From Lantana camara (taxonomy: Eukaryota > Streptophyta > Magnoliopsida > Lamiales > Verbenaceae), in NCBI GenBank assembly GCA_037501455.1, contig CM074858.1, positions 87,704,501 through 87,768,500 on the forward strand: DNA of 64,000 bases. Direction: 5' to 3'. The notes under the pieces are model-generated. The model had not been told where the DNA came from. It made no database searches and was given only the letters and a program-made list of their open reading frames with translations. Position numbers and translations under genes: made by a program. Shown piece after piece: positions 24,195 to 35,036 of this stretch (positions within the stretch are counted from its first letter, which is position 1; every line of letters begins with the position of its first letter).

Positions 24195-24579
24195 TTCCGA
24201 GGGAATTCCCTCGGAAATGTGTTTGTCCATTTTTTTTTAATTCTATATTCCGAGGGAATTTTCGAGGGAATTCCCTCGGAAATATTTATTTCTATTTTTT
24301 TTTAATTTTATTTTCAGAGGGAATTCCCTCGGAAATCTTTTTGTCCAATATTTTTTTTAATTTTATTTTCCGAGAGAATTTTCGAGGGAATTCCCTCGGA
24401 AAATTTTCCGAGGGAATATCATCATTGGGTTCATTCCGAGGGAAATATTATGATTTTTATTTCCCTCGGAGGGAATTCCCTCGAAAATTTTTCCCTCGGA
24501 ACCAATTCCGAGGAGGCTTTTTTCCGAGGGAATGGTTTCCCTCGGAATTCCCTCGGAATTCGGCTGTTTTCTTGTAGTG
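24195..24579. repeat. Subterminal palindromic repeats of CACTA-1
   Basis: Repeats of TTCCGAGGGAATTCCCTCGG and its parts occur in both orientations, more than ten times in under 400 bases, up to the TTGTAGTG terminus. CACTA elements carry subterminal repeats as transposase-binding sites. The units here are themselves perfect palindromes (CCGAGGGAATTCCCTCGG). Confidence 0.85.
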
Positions 24580-24582
24580 AAG

Positions 24583-25016
24583 CCGAAAAGCAAGGATGGG
24601 AAACCGCATTTGAGAAATTCCTTAATGTTTCCTCGGACCGTTTCAAGAGTTTGAAAACACAAGTGGATCAAGTGGTTACACAAAACCGAAACATTGAGAT
24701 CCAAATTGGGCAACTTGCTAATGCTATAAATCCTAGACCCCAAGGGATACTCCCTAGCAAGACGGATTCAAATCCTAGAGAGCATTGCAAGGCTATAACT
24801 CTTAGAAGTGGAAAAGCCTATGATGCACCACCTTTACCTACACGGTATGAGTCCGATTCGAGTGGTGCAAAAAAACAAGAGAAGTTGGCGGATGTTAATG
24901 TTGAAAAGGGAAAAGCAAAGATGAATGAAATGGAAGAGTTGAAGGACAAGAAGGAGATAGAAGTGGAAAAGTCAAATTTGGATGAACACAATGACAAAGA
25001 AGAAAGCCCCCTTTGA
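24583..25016 (+). pseudogene. Athila-like gag C-terminal fragment
   Basis: The frame runs SEAEKQGWETAFEKFLNV, then NIEIQIGQLANAINPRPQG, then HCKAITLRSGKAY. The last two blocks are typical of the gag end of Athila-type elements. It then becomes Lys/Glu-rich. The 5' end is cut by CACTA-1: an open frame continuing into the transposon from 24450 is accidental. A one-base shift at about 25005 separates it from the protease frame. Confidence 0.85.
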
Positions 25017-26209
25017 AGCCAAATGTTTACATTCCACCTAAACCTTATGTTCCACCGGTGCCATTCCCACAAAGGCTTCAAAAACAAGCAAAGGAAAAGC
25101 AATTTGATAAGTTCCTTACTATGCTCAAGCAACTTCATATTAACATACCATTTGCCGAGGCATTAGCTCAAATGCCATCTTATTTGAAGTTTTTGAAGGA
25201 GCTCGTATCAAACAAGAAGAAGTTGGAGAACTTTGCAACTATTGCACTCACCGAAGAGTGTAGTGCCATCATACAAAGGAAACTTCCACCGAAACTCAAA
25301 GATCCCGGGAGTTTTTCTATCCCTCTCACCATTGGTCCTTTACACTTTGATAATGCTTTATGTGATTTAGGAGCGAGTGTAAGTCTAATTTCTTTGTCTA
25401 CTTGTAGGAAATTGGGCTTGAAGGAGCTAAGGCCAACCAATACGACTTTGCAACTCGCGGATCGATCGGTGAAGTATCCAACGGGAGTGCTTGATGATGT
25501 GTTAGTCAAAGTGGGAAAGTGTTACATACCGGTGGATCTAGTTGTTCTTGATATAGGTGATGATGAGAGCATGTCTCTTATTTTGGGAAGGCCGTTCCTA
25601 ACTACGGCCGGAGCGTTGATTGACGTAAAGAATGGACACCTTACCCTACAAGTCGGTGAAGAAAAGGTTGAATTCAATTTGTACAAGGCAATGAAGAGTC
25701 CCACCGTGGAGGAAAAGTGTTTTCAAGTTGAAGTTGTAGAGGATCACCGCATGTTTGAGTTGCACATCAAGGATCCGTTAGAGCTTTGTTTAGGAGGCTT
25801 TGAGAAGATTGAGGGAGAAGAGGAGACTCTAGAAGAGCTTGAGTCATATGTGAAGGCATTGGAGGCCACACCCTTCGTTCCCTTCCAAAGGAGGTACCAC
25901 TTTAAGGAATTGGGGAGCGGTAAATCCCTTCCTCCCCCTTCGTATGTTAAAGCTATCGTACTTGATTTGAAACCCCTCCCCTCTCATTTAAAATATGCGT
26001 CTCTTGGTGATAATGAGAGTTTACCGGTTATTGTGTCTTTGGATCTACATGATGTGCAATTAGATGCTTTATTGCGTGTTTTAAGAATGCATGTAAAAGC
26101 TTTAGGATGGTCAATTTCGGATATCAAGGGAATTAGTCCCTCAATTTGCATGCATAAAATCTTGATGGAAGATAACCATAAACCTCTATTGAGCATCAAC
26201 GTAGGTTAA
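25013..26209 (+). pseudogene. Athila-like protease region of gag-pol
   Basis: A 398-codon open segment begins with a Pro-rich linker (YIPPKPYVPPVPFPQRL). An aspartic protease follows with NALCDLGASVSLI (catalytic Asp at about 118), then LILGRPFLTTAGALIDV, the matching C-terminal protease block. The remainder links to reverse transcriptase. The initial ATG is internal: the true frame continues from gag across a one-base frameshift. A second frameshift near 26183 diverts reading to a stop at 26207. The protease would mature the gag-pol polyprotein. Confidence 0.88.
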
Positions 26210-26877
26210 ACCCGAATATGAAAGAAGTTGTGAGAGCCGAGGTGTTGAAATTGTTAGATGCGGGTATAATTTACCCGATTTCGGATAGCTCTTGGGTTAG
26301 CCCGGTACAAGTTGTGCCGAAAAAGGGAGGGATGACGGTTATTAGAAATGAAAACAATGAACTTATCCCTACACGCACGGTTATGGGATGGAGAGTGTGC
26401 ATAGATTATAGAAAATTGAACAATACAACCCGTAAGGACAATTTCCCATTACCGTTCATTGATCAAATGTTAGAGAGGTTAGCCGGGCATGAGTACTATT
26501 GTTTTCTAGATGGATACTCGGGATATAATCAAATTGCCATAGCACCCGAGGATCAAGAAAAATGCACTTTCACTTGCCCCTATGGCACTTTTGCTTTTAG
26601 AAGAATGCCATTTGGTCTTTGTAATGCGCCGGCTACATTCCAACGTTGCATGATGGCAATTTTCTCGGATTTTATTGAGCGAACAATGGAAATCTTTATG
26701 GATGATTTTTCGGTGTTTGGGTCTTCTTTTGATGCATGCCTTGATAATCTTACTAATGTGTTGAAACGTTGTGAAGATACTAATTTGGTGTTAAATTGGG
26801 AGAAGTGCCACTTCATGGTGCGTGAAGGAATTGTCCTAGGCCATCGAATTTCGGCCAAGGGAATTGAAGTGGATTGA
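26203..26877 (+). pseudogene. Athila-like reverse transcriptase, N-terminal and catalytic part
   Basis: The ATG at 26218 is internal to pol. Blocks visible are WVSPVQVVPKKGG, WRVCIDYRKLN, CFLDGYSGYNQI, FAFRRMPFGLCNAPATFQRC and the catalytic FMDDFSVFG (residues 160-163 of this segment). The frame ends at an in-frame TGA (26875-26877) just before the thumb domain, which continues in phase. All RT catalytic aspartates are present; the stop inactivates the product. Confidence 0.92.
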
Positions 26878-28029
26878 GCTAAGATTGAAGTCATTGCTAA
26901 ATTGCCACCACCCGCCAATGTTAAGGGAGTTAGGAATTTTCTTGGTCATGCCGGATTTTATCGCCGGTTTATCAAGGATTTTTCTAAAATTACCTTGCCT
27001 CTTTGCAAGCTTTTACAAAAGGATGCTGAATTTGTGTTTGATAATAATTGTTTGCTTGCTTTTGATAGGTTGAAGAAGGAGCTTACTTCAGCCCCGATTA
27101 TGGTGGCTCCGGACTGGACGTTACCTTTTGAGCTAATGTCTGATGCAAGTGACTTGGCTATAGGAGCTGTTCTTGGTCAAAAAAGGGAGAAACGTTTACA
27201 CGTTATAGCATACTCTAGCAAGACACTTAATGATGCACAATTAAGCTATGCCACCACTGAAAAAGAATTACTTTCAATTGTGCATGCATTTGATAAATTT
27301 CGTTCGCATTTGATAGGATCGAAGACGATGGTTTACACGGATCACGCAACTATCAAGTACTTATTGTCAAAAAAGGATTCCAAACCTCGTCTCATTAGAT
27401 GGATCTTACTACTTCAAGAATTTGATTTTGAGATCCGAGATAAGAAGGGAACGGAGAATGTGGTAGCAGACCACTTATCTCGTTTGGAGCTCAAGGAGAA
27501 TGAGGAAGAACGCAAGATGAGCATTGCTGAAAATTTTCCGGATGAGCAACTTTTTAAAGTAGTTTCGGAAGTTCCATGGTATGCGGATTTTGTGAATTAC
27601 CTAGTGAGTAGGATCATACCACCCGATTTGAGCTTCCACCAAAAAAGAAAATTTTTGTCCGATGCAAAGTATTATTTTTGGGAGGAGCCGTTACTTTACA
27701 AGAATTGCTCGGATGGATTGGTGAGAAGATGTGTACCCGAAGATGAAGTTGACAAGATTTTGAATGGTTGTCATGCAAGCCCCTATGGAGGCCACTCAAG
27801 TTCAAGAAAGATAGCGGCAAAAGTTCTACAATCGGGTTTTTGGTGGCCCTCTTTGTTTAAAGATGCTCATAAATTCATGGAGAGATGTGACTCTTGTCAA
27901 AGAACGGGGAACTTAGGGAGGAGAGATGAGATGCCCTTGCGATATATTTTGGAGATGAAGTTGTTTGATGTATGGGGCATCAACTTTATGGGCCCGTTTC
28001 CGTCGTCCCATGGCAATCAATACACCTAG
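26878..28029 (+). pseudogene. Athila-like RT thumb, RNase H and integrase N-terminus
   Basis: Continues in phase after the TGA. The RT connection is RNFLGHAGFYRRFIKDFS. RNase H shows LMSDASDLAIGAVLGQ, ATTEKELLSIVHAFDKF and VYTDHATIKYLL. A GTENVVADHLSRL tether leads to the integrase zinc-binding domain (HASPYGGHSSSRKI, then CDSCQRTGN) and the first catalytic Asp region ([13 protein letters not shown]). It closes at a TAG created by a one-base shift near 28024. Confidence 0.92.
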
Positions 28030-28862
28030 TAGGCGTTGACTACGTATCTAAATGGGTAGAGGCCGTGGCGAGTCCCACGAATGATTCGAAGGTTGGATTG
28101 AAGTTTTTAAGGAAGAACATTTTCACTAGATTTGGAGTCCCAAGGGCTCTCATAAGTGATGGAGGGTCCCATTTTTGCAACGAACCTTTGGAAATTCTCT
28201 TAAAGAAGTATGGAGTTCACCACTGGGTGGCAACTCCATATCACCCGCAATCGAGCGGACAAGTCGAAATTTCTAACCGAGAAATTAAGCACATCCTTGA
28301 AAAGACCGTGAGTAGCTCAAGGAAGGATTGGGCAATCAAATTGGATGATGTATTGTGGGCGTGCCGGACAACTTGCAAGACACCTATTGGAACATCGCCA
28401 TATATGTTGGTCTATGGAAAGGCTTGCCATCTTCCGGTCGAGCTTGAGCACAAAGCGTATTGGGCCATTCGAGCTATTAATTTCGATCTTAAGCAAGCAG
28501 GGGAGAATAGGGCCCTGCAACTTCATGAGCTTGAGGAATTTAGGCTAAACGCTTAAGAGAATGCCAAGTTATACAAAGAACGGACAAAGAGATGCCATGA
28601 CAAACACATTCAGGTGAAGGAGTTCAAAGTGGGACAACTAGTTTTGTTGTTTAATTCAAGATTGAAATTATTTCCCGGAAAGCTGAAATCGAGATGGTCG
28701 AGTCCTTTTCGATTCGTTAAAGTTCTTGATAATGCTGCAGTGGAGATTGGAAATGAAAAATCTGGCACTTTCCTCGTTAATGGGCAGCCTTTGAAGCCTT
28801 ATTTTGTGAGGGAGCCCATTGAGAAGAGCACCTCGTGTGTGCTTACAATTCCGACCATCTAA
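28029..28862 (+). pseudogene. Athila-like integrase core and C-terminus
   Basis: After the frameshift the core continues with [23 protein letters not shown] and [17 protein letters not shown], covering the second Asp and the Glu. A TAA at 28554-28556 interrupts the frame, which resumes in phase with [15 protein letters not shown] and a C-terminal beta-rich segment ([20 protein letters not shown]) ending at 28862. The order agrees with gypsy integrase. Confidence 0.9.
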
Positions 28863-30555
28863 TTTGGTGACAAAGTCGAGCTAACGACTTTAAACTTAGA
28901 ACTACTTTTCTCTCCCTTACCTTTTTCTTTCTTTCTCTTTCTTTTAGGTGGTCATTAATCGTAGCTTTGTGTTTTTGTCTCCTTGTGTGTAGGTTGTTGA
29001 GTTTAAGCGAAGAAGAGTTACCTCCGTGATGTAATTGCAAGTTTCGACACCCCTTATGGGGTTGAGGTCCATCTATCTTCTTAAATTCTTGCTCTTGAGA
29101 TGTTTGATGCATGTGTTGATGATGAGATTACTTGCCTTTATTCTTATGTGTTTTGAGTTGAAGTGATGCGCGGTTGAGGAATGATGCTCTTATCTTGTAT
29201 ATCTTGTTTCAATGCATTATGGTCTATCATGCTAGCCTTGAGTATTGACTTTGGAAATTTTTACGTGTGTAAATACAGGCTGCAAAGTGGTTGGTAAGTG
29301 ATGAGTTTAGGGTATAAACCAGTATACTATGGTGTGCATTGCATATTTGTTGCTTGAATTCTTGTTTCTTGCAAAAGAAAATACCGTTTTGTTTTGATTA
29401 AGTTACATTATTGGGTCATTAAGTGCTCCGATAGAGGTATAGGTTGATTCCGAGTCATTTCGAACTATTTTGAAAGTGTTGAGTGAATATTTTCGTTTCA
29501 CTCGGATCTCATGTTTTGAAAATTACACCGACCTCCCCCATGAATTCTTTCCAGTTTTGGAGCCTTTTGTATAAAATCCACCCTCGTGGATTTTCCAGCA
29601 CAAGAAAATCCGCGATCGCGGATTTCTGTCAAAGTCAGACCCTTAGCTTCTGTATTGAAAATCCACCCTAGCGGATTTTTTTTCCTTACAGAAATCCACC
29701 CCCGTGGATTTTTATTTTCCAGAAATTCCAACTTTACTTAATGCTGAAACACGTTTGTCTGCATTCCAACAACCCTGTCCTGCTTTCTCTATTTCTAACA
29801 TAAGGGTTTAACATTCTTGCACAATACACCCACACATTCAAATAATATACCACATTTCTCCCGTGCACACGAACCGAGGTAAATTCCAGCAACTGACGGA
29901 GTGTTTCTTCTACCCAGCTATTCTTCTTCCCCTGTTCCTTCTCTCACTCGGTAAGCTTCTTTCCCCTTTCTTTTCTCTGAAATTTTGGTCAAGTTTGAAG
30001 TTTTGTCACTCTCCCATCTCCAAATCTGATTACCACTTGAAATTTTTGTTCTTTCTTGTTGAATCCTTAAGATTTTTTTTTTTTTTTTTTACTGAACTTG
30101 CTGTTTTCATGCTCTATTTGCTTCGGTTTGGCTTGAATCTCATATTTCTTAAAATTTTTGTGAAGTTTTTGGTAAGCATGAAACCTTAGAAGCATGCTAG
30201 TTCCATTTCGTGTGAGTATGGATTTATTCTTGGATTTGTATTTAATGTGAGCATGAAGCTGTGAAGGGATGCTGAGATTTGTAGGGATCTAGTGGATTCT
30301 GAAGCAGGCTAATTTCTTGAACCCTAGATTCATTTTTTTCTGAAATTCTGATGAAATTCTTGGAGTTAATTGTTGTAGCTGCGTTTTTGTTGTTAAGTTC
30401 TTACTCTTAAGCATGTTAGAACACACCTCCTTTGAGAATTAAGTTAAAGCCACCCTCTTTTCTGGATGCACACAAGATGTTTGATGAAAGTCTTGAATGA
30501 ACTTTGGTGCTTTAGATGTTGTTAATCCTTGGTTAGATGCTTTTGAAATGCAGAA
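28863..30555 (+). other. Spacer between pol and the third ORF of the Athila-like element
   Basis: No coding sequence is recognisable. It contains the hairpin cluster at 29570-29720, an 18-base or longer T run near 30070, and pyrimidine-rich DNA preceding the third ORF. Many Athila-type elements have such a spacer before their 3' ORF. Confidence 0.6.
29570..29720. repeat. AAATCC-GGATTT hairpins upstream of the third ORF
   Basis: Four inverted repeats: AAATCCACCCTCGTGGATTT, AAATCCGCGATCGCGGATTT (perfect), AAATCCACCCTAGCGGATTT and AAATCCACCCCCGTGGATTT. Arms are constant; the centre varies. The same motif recurs inside the 3' LTR at 33670-33960. Confidence 0.85.
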
Positions 30556-31814
30556 ATGGCTCCTAAGAAGCGATCTACCGTGGGTGAGGCCTCCACTTCC
30601 AAAAGTCTAAGAGTTCCACATCTCACTCAATGCCACCCTACAATCCGTTTGACCGTGTAGTGCACCGGGAGCTTTACCCGACTTACTTTATGCATGTACC
30701 GGTGTTGGAAGAGCTGGGGATTTACAAATACATTCGACAATTTGCAAATAGGCTTGGATGGGTTAACTTTCTCCACAAATGGGCACCAACTTACCCTACT
30801 CTTACTAGGGAGTTCATCCTAACGATGGAATGGAAAGATGATAAGTTGACTTTCGGAATTAACAATGAGAGATACACACTTAAGTTGGCTGAATTGCATG
30901 AAGTTTTTGGATTTCCAGACTCCAACCTAAACTCGAGGGTGAGGCCTCTCACCAAACTCCCAAAGATGAAGGTTGATGAGCGAGAGGCAGTTTGGAGGAC
31001 GTTCCCGTTGGCTCCAGATGCAATACCGTATGATGAAAGCAATACAAAGTCTTCTAACATTCATTCCCTCACTTGGCGCGTCATCCACCGAATCTTGTCT
31101 GCGGGTTTCTGTGCTCGATCGAACAACAAAACCACTGTCAATGTTGTCGAGCTTACACTCATGGACTGCATGAGTAAGGATATAAGTATTGATGGTACTT
31201 ATATGTTAATGGACAAGATGTACACTGCTGCAAATAGGAAGCAAGTCAGATTCGCATTTGGTGGTTTTGTCACGATGATAGCCACGAGTGTTGGTTGGGA
31301 GCCCTCGGAAGACATGGTGCCCCTGGAAATGAACCCATTCTTAGATGAGAAACATCTCTCGCACATGGAATTGGTAGCATTGTGGGGATCACCTCTTAAC
31401 AAGTGGGTTAATTATTGGCCAAAGGAAAAGCGCAACATTTACAATGTCATGTATGATTGGGGTATTGAGTATTGGAAGGATTTAAGCCCGGAACAACGGG
31501 AGTATTTGAATAAACTGTCTAGTTCGAATAACCAGCCACAACTGCCAGCACTTGAGGCACCGCCGGAAGCATCGCAAGAAGATATGCCTAATACTGAGGG
31601 TTATCCGAGTATGGCGGGATTGTTGGAAAGAATGGGTAATTTAGAGCTTGGTTTGACGAGTGTTAGAGATGAAGTGGCTGCTCTCCATGCTTCGCAGGAT
31701 CGAGCAAATGAGATAAATGAGGCAAATTTCAAAGCTCTCAATGACCACTTTATGGCCTGGAATGCAAACATGACTTCTTACTTCCGTGGATGGCCCGACA
31801 ACCCTCCGGAGTGA
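30556..31814 (+). pseudogene. Third (env-position) ORF of the Athila-like element, function unknown
   Basis: An ATG at 30556 (MAPKKRSTVGEASTS) starts a basic N-terminus. A one-base shift near 30598 leads to the long open frame from 30630 (394 codons). The body has AP-TYPTLTREFILTM, LTFGINNERYTLKLAELHEV and FGFPDSN, a pattern I associate with 'ATHILA ORF-1 / putative plant transposon protein' sequences. This assignment is from memory of the family and not certain. The C-terminal 60 residues are helical and charged, likely coiled coil (LLERMGNLELGLTSVRDEV). I see no signal peptide or membrane segment, so there is no support for an envelope function. Confidence 0.65.
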
Positions 31815-33475
31815 TTATTACTCTTTTATCCCTTCCTTGGTGGAGCGAGTGATGTGATGCGAAGGGATACTCTCTAAACTTCAGCTCCCATTTTCATGCC
31901 TTGCTGCTTTTGTTGTTTTGTTGGTTGATTTTGCTACTTGAACTTTATTCGTATCTAGTGTGTGGGAACTGTGTGGTAGGATTATTGTTAAGACATTTGA
32001 TGCCCAGTCTGTGGGGTTTTGTGTGGTTCTGTTAACGTTTAACTCTAGGATGATTGCTTGCTAAGACCTTTTCATTATAACTCCTCTTTACTTGTAATAT
32101 GCATGTTGATTGTCATTTGCCGCCGAGGCTCTTGATCCGTGTTATGAGTCGTTGTTTTGCAGGGATAGGTCTATTTTTGTTCGTGCCCCACTGTCGGTTT
32201 TTCACCAATTTGAGGGAGTTTTCTTTATCTCCTAATTCTTCTTTCTTGCATGGGGACCATGCTTCGATTCTAGTGTGGGGGTGGGGATTGTGAGCTTGTG
32301 TTGGATTTAGTTATTTATCTTGAGAAGCTCGTTTCTTATACTTGCTCGTCGATAAAGAATGTTATGAAATGAGAATTGACTCCGACTCTTAATTTTGCTT
32401 TGATCTTTTGACGCATAATTACTAATTTGAGTTAGGTTAGTCGAATGTATGAAAATGTGTATGAGAATTCAAAAAGAATAGTGTGTGAGCATGCTAAAAA
32501 TTTTGTGCAATGTTAAATGATACATTGGACTTCCAATTCTTAGAGGAAGTTTATATTTCCCAATAAGAGGTAAAATATGGTTAGAGTGAGCTTTAGTGTC
32601 TTTCGAGGCGAAATCTTGAATTGACAAAAGATTAGGGAAATGACTTAGGCATTCGTTGTCAGTGGATAAAGCCTTTCATTTGCCTTTTTCACTAAATAAT
32701 ATAGTCCAATTGACCCCATTGAGCCTTTTTGTTGTGCAAAAATTTCTTTCTAGCCACATTACAAGCCTAAGCACAACAAAGTTTACAACCATCCCTTTTA
32801 TTTTGTCACACCATGCTTGCTCGTTTGATTTTATGTTGTTGTATCTTTTGACACATTCTTGATGATTCTTGTACGAAAAGAGAGAAAAGATGAAAAGAAA
32901 GAAAGAAAAATTGAGAAAAAGTCGAAAGAAAAGAAAAAGAATAGAGCAAAAGAAAAGAAAAGAAAAATATGCAAAGTGCGATAAGAAAGTGAGGACAATT
33001 GTAAACATCTTAGTGTGGGGGAATGTGTATTAGGCGAAGTAAGAGTTTGGTCTTGTATTGTAAAACGATGTGAGCTTTGGTGTTTAGTCACTTGAATCCA
33101 TATTTCCATAACCGTGACCCTAAGCCTACATTACAAGCTTGAAAGACCTTTCGATCCCGCAATCTTGAGTCGATTCCATTAGTGGAGATAGGCATGAAGG
33201 GTGATCTCGAACCCGTAAATTAGTTTCTACAAGGGAAATATAAACCAATCCGGGAATTTGTCGTGCTTTGTTTCATTTATTATTGCACATTATTTGAAGT
33301 ATGCTAACTACACTATTTTGATGAATTCCATATGCATGAGTAATATGTTTGATAGGCTAGACTCGAATAGGTGATAGTGTGTCGGTTGATTATTGCGAAA
33401 TTGATTAAGTTGGATTGACTTTTCGAACTTTTATATCATTACTCGAGGACGAGCAATGTTTTAGTGTGGGGGAGT
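31815..33475 (+). other. 3' spacer of the Athila-like element with polypurine tract
   Basis: Non-coding. The motif TAGTGTGGGGG occurs three times (32271, 33011, 33462); the last directly precedes the LTR and is the likely polypurine tract. A/G-rich DNA at 32875-32970 produces open frames on the other strand that are compositional. Confidence 0.6.
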
Positions 33476-35036
33476 TGTTGAGTCGTGTTTTCTTGCTCCT
33501 TTGAGGCGTTATTTACGTATTTTTAGCCCTACATTTAGAATCTTATTGGAATTTTATGCTCTTTGCAGATGTTTTTAACATAGAAGAGTTAGAGGGACGA
33601 AATGGAGCAAAACCCGCCAAAATTCAAGCTTAAAAAGGATATCTTACAACTTTGAATTGTTGTTGCCTTCATTTGGAAATCCACCCCCGTGGATTTCGCA
33701 GTTCAAAATTTTCCACCCTCGCGGAAATTTGAGGCAGAAGCTTTCTGACCTAAATCCACCCCCATGGATTTCGCAGTTCAAAATTTTCCACCCTCGCGGA
33801 AATTTGAGGCAGAAGCTTTCTGACCTAAATCCACCCCCATGGATTTCGTAGTAGAAAAAAATCCACCCCCGTGGATTTTTATTATAAAGTGTCAGTGCGT
33901 TTTCAAAATCCACCCCCGTGGATTTATTTGCCCTTGAAAATCTACCCCCCTGGATTTTCTCCAGAAATACGTTTTTCCTAGTTTTTAACCTACTTTTCGG
34001 GGGTGTTTGAGGGAGCTTCGTTTTTTTAACCTAATTGGGAACAAGGAGCAGCGAAGGAGAGATTCTGAAGCCGCCATTTCCATACCTTGAAGCCATGAAG
34101 ATCATTTGATAAATTAGTTTGCATTTTAAATTCCTTATTGCTTTCTTAGCTAATATAGTATAATTTCCCTTTCTAGTTTGATTAAGTAAGTTTTAGCTCT
34201 TGTATGAGCCTTTTGACCTTGGATGTTTGAGTTTGAATCTTGATCTATGAATATGATTTACTTTCAGAATGATTCATCTTATTCTTGGGTTGAGTGTGTG
34301 GATATGAGTGGCTAGATCTCAAGAGCTAGGGGATGACACAAAGTGAGGATTAGGTGTTTGATAAAATGTCTCAATGAATGAGTTTGGTTCTTATGTTGGG
34401 AAAATGGTTTCAAAGCTTGTGTGAGTGTGGCCTACTTATACTTGATCCTTAATTCACCTTCTAATTGAGAAATTGTTTGTGAGTTGGTAATATTTTCCTA
34501 AACACTTGAAGTCTAGGTCTAAAGAGATTTAACTTAACTTTGAGCAATTGAATCATGATTAATAATGCCAAGCCTCTAATTAGTTAATGATACTAACCTT
34601 GAGCTTTTGGCCTAATCTTTGTTTCAATGATCACGAGAGTGGCTTTGTCTTAGACTAGGTACGTGCACTAGACTTTGAGAAAAGCTAGTGTATATATATA
34701 AGTGGTTAGAATTGTAAGAACAACTTCATTTGTTGAGCATTGAATTTGCACCGAAGCCTTATAAACGTGTTATTCCCCCGGCTCCCTTTAAATTACTTGA
34801 GTTTCATTTAAGAGTTTAATTACTTGTTTACTTTAGTTTGCCTGTGTTTACCCTTCTCATTTTCTTAGCGGCTAGTTCATTACTACAAATTTCCTTCTGG
34901 TCTATAGATTAACAAACGCACTTTACAATTGACTTTGAGTTCCCCTTCCCCTGGGATTCGACCCCTTGTGCTACAATTGATTCTTTTACAACTTGCACTT
35001 AGGTTACATTTTTACTACCAATTCGACCATCTTGCA
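33476..35036 (+). repeat. 3' LTR of the Athila-like element (right end approximate)
   Basis: It starts TGTTGAGTCGTG immediately after the polypurine tract. No second copy is in the window, so the right end, placed near the CTTGCACATC segment, is a guess. It includes GGGATTCGACCCCTTG at about 34955, a pattern often near the end of gypsy LTRs, and the hairpin cluster at 33670-33960. Confidence 0.6.
33670..33960. repeat. Hairpin cluster inside the Athila-like LTR
   Basis: At least six AAATCC-GGATTT inverted repeats (for example AAATCCACCCCCGTGGATTT) alternate with TTTCCACCCTCGCGGAAA. A unit of about 77 bases, from near 33690, is tandemly duplicated. Later copies show changed centres (CCCCCATGG, CCCCCCTGG). 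Confidence 0.85.

Larger units (their letters stand above)
22628..24579. mobile_element. CACTA-1: right part of a gene-capturing CACTA (En/Spm) transposon
   Basis: The right terminus at 24579 reads CTGTTTTCTTGTAGTG, the inverse of the plant CACTA end CACTACAAGAAAAC. It is preceded by dense subterminal repeats (24195-24579). The next three bases, AAG, are the presumed target duplication. The body is T-rich, intron-like DNA with a captured NYN-domain exon (23680-23886) and a possible small exon at about 22966-22994 flanked by TTTTCAG and GTAATT. The left end is not in the window. The copia element (4151-22627), and probably the family A LTR at 1-3473, lie inside it. No transposase is visible. 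Confidence 0.75.
24580..35036 (+). mobile_element. Athila-like Ty3/gypsy retrotransposon, 5' part missing
   Basis: Order on the + strand is gag C-terminus, protease, reverse transcriptase, RNase H, integrase, spacer, a third ORF, spacer, polypurine tract, then a 3' LTR starting at 33476. Reverse transcriptase before integrase defines Ty3/gypsy. The protease motif CDLGAS, RT motif FMDDFSVFG and extra 3' ORF fit the Athila lineage. The gag N-terminus and 5' LTR are absent because CACTA-1 inserted within gag; they are expected left of CACTA-1, outside the window. Pol is broken at five or more points, so this copy is dead. The LTR's right end is uncertain. Confidence 0.9.

Noticed and set aside
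24450..24582. N-terminal extension of the gag open frame
   Set aside because: These codons come from CACTA-1 terminal repeats; gag sequence starts only after the transposon end.
30556..31814. Envelope glycoprotein
   Set aside because: Position fits, but there is no signal peptide, transmembrane segment or cysteine pattern, so I call it only an unknown third ORF.
33644..33913. Minus-strand open frame with repeated FRSESFCLKFPRGWK-like units
   Set aside because: It is a translation of the duplicated hairpin block in the Athila-like LTR.
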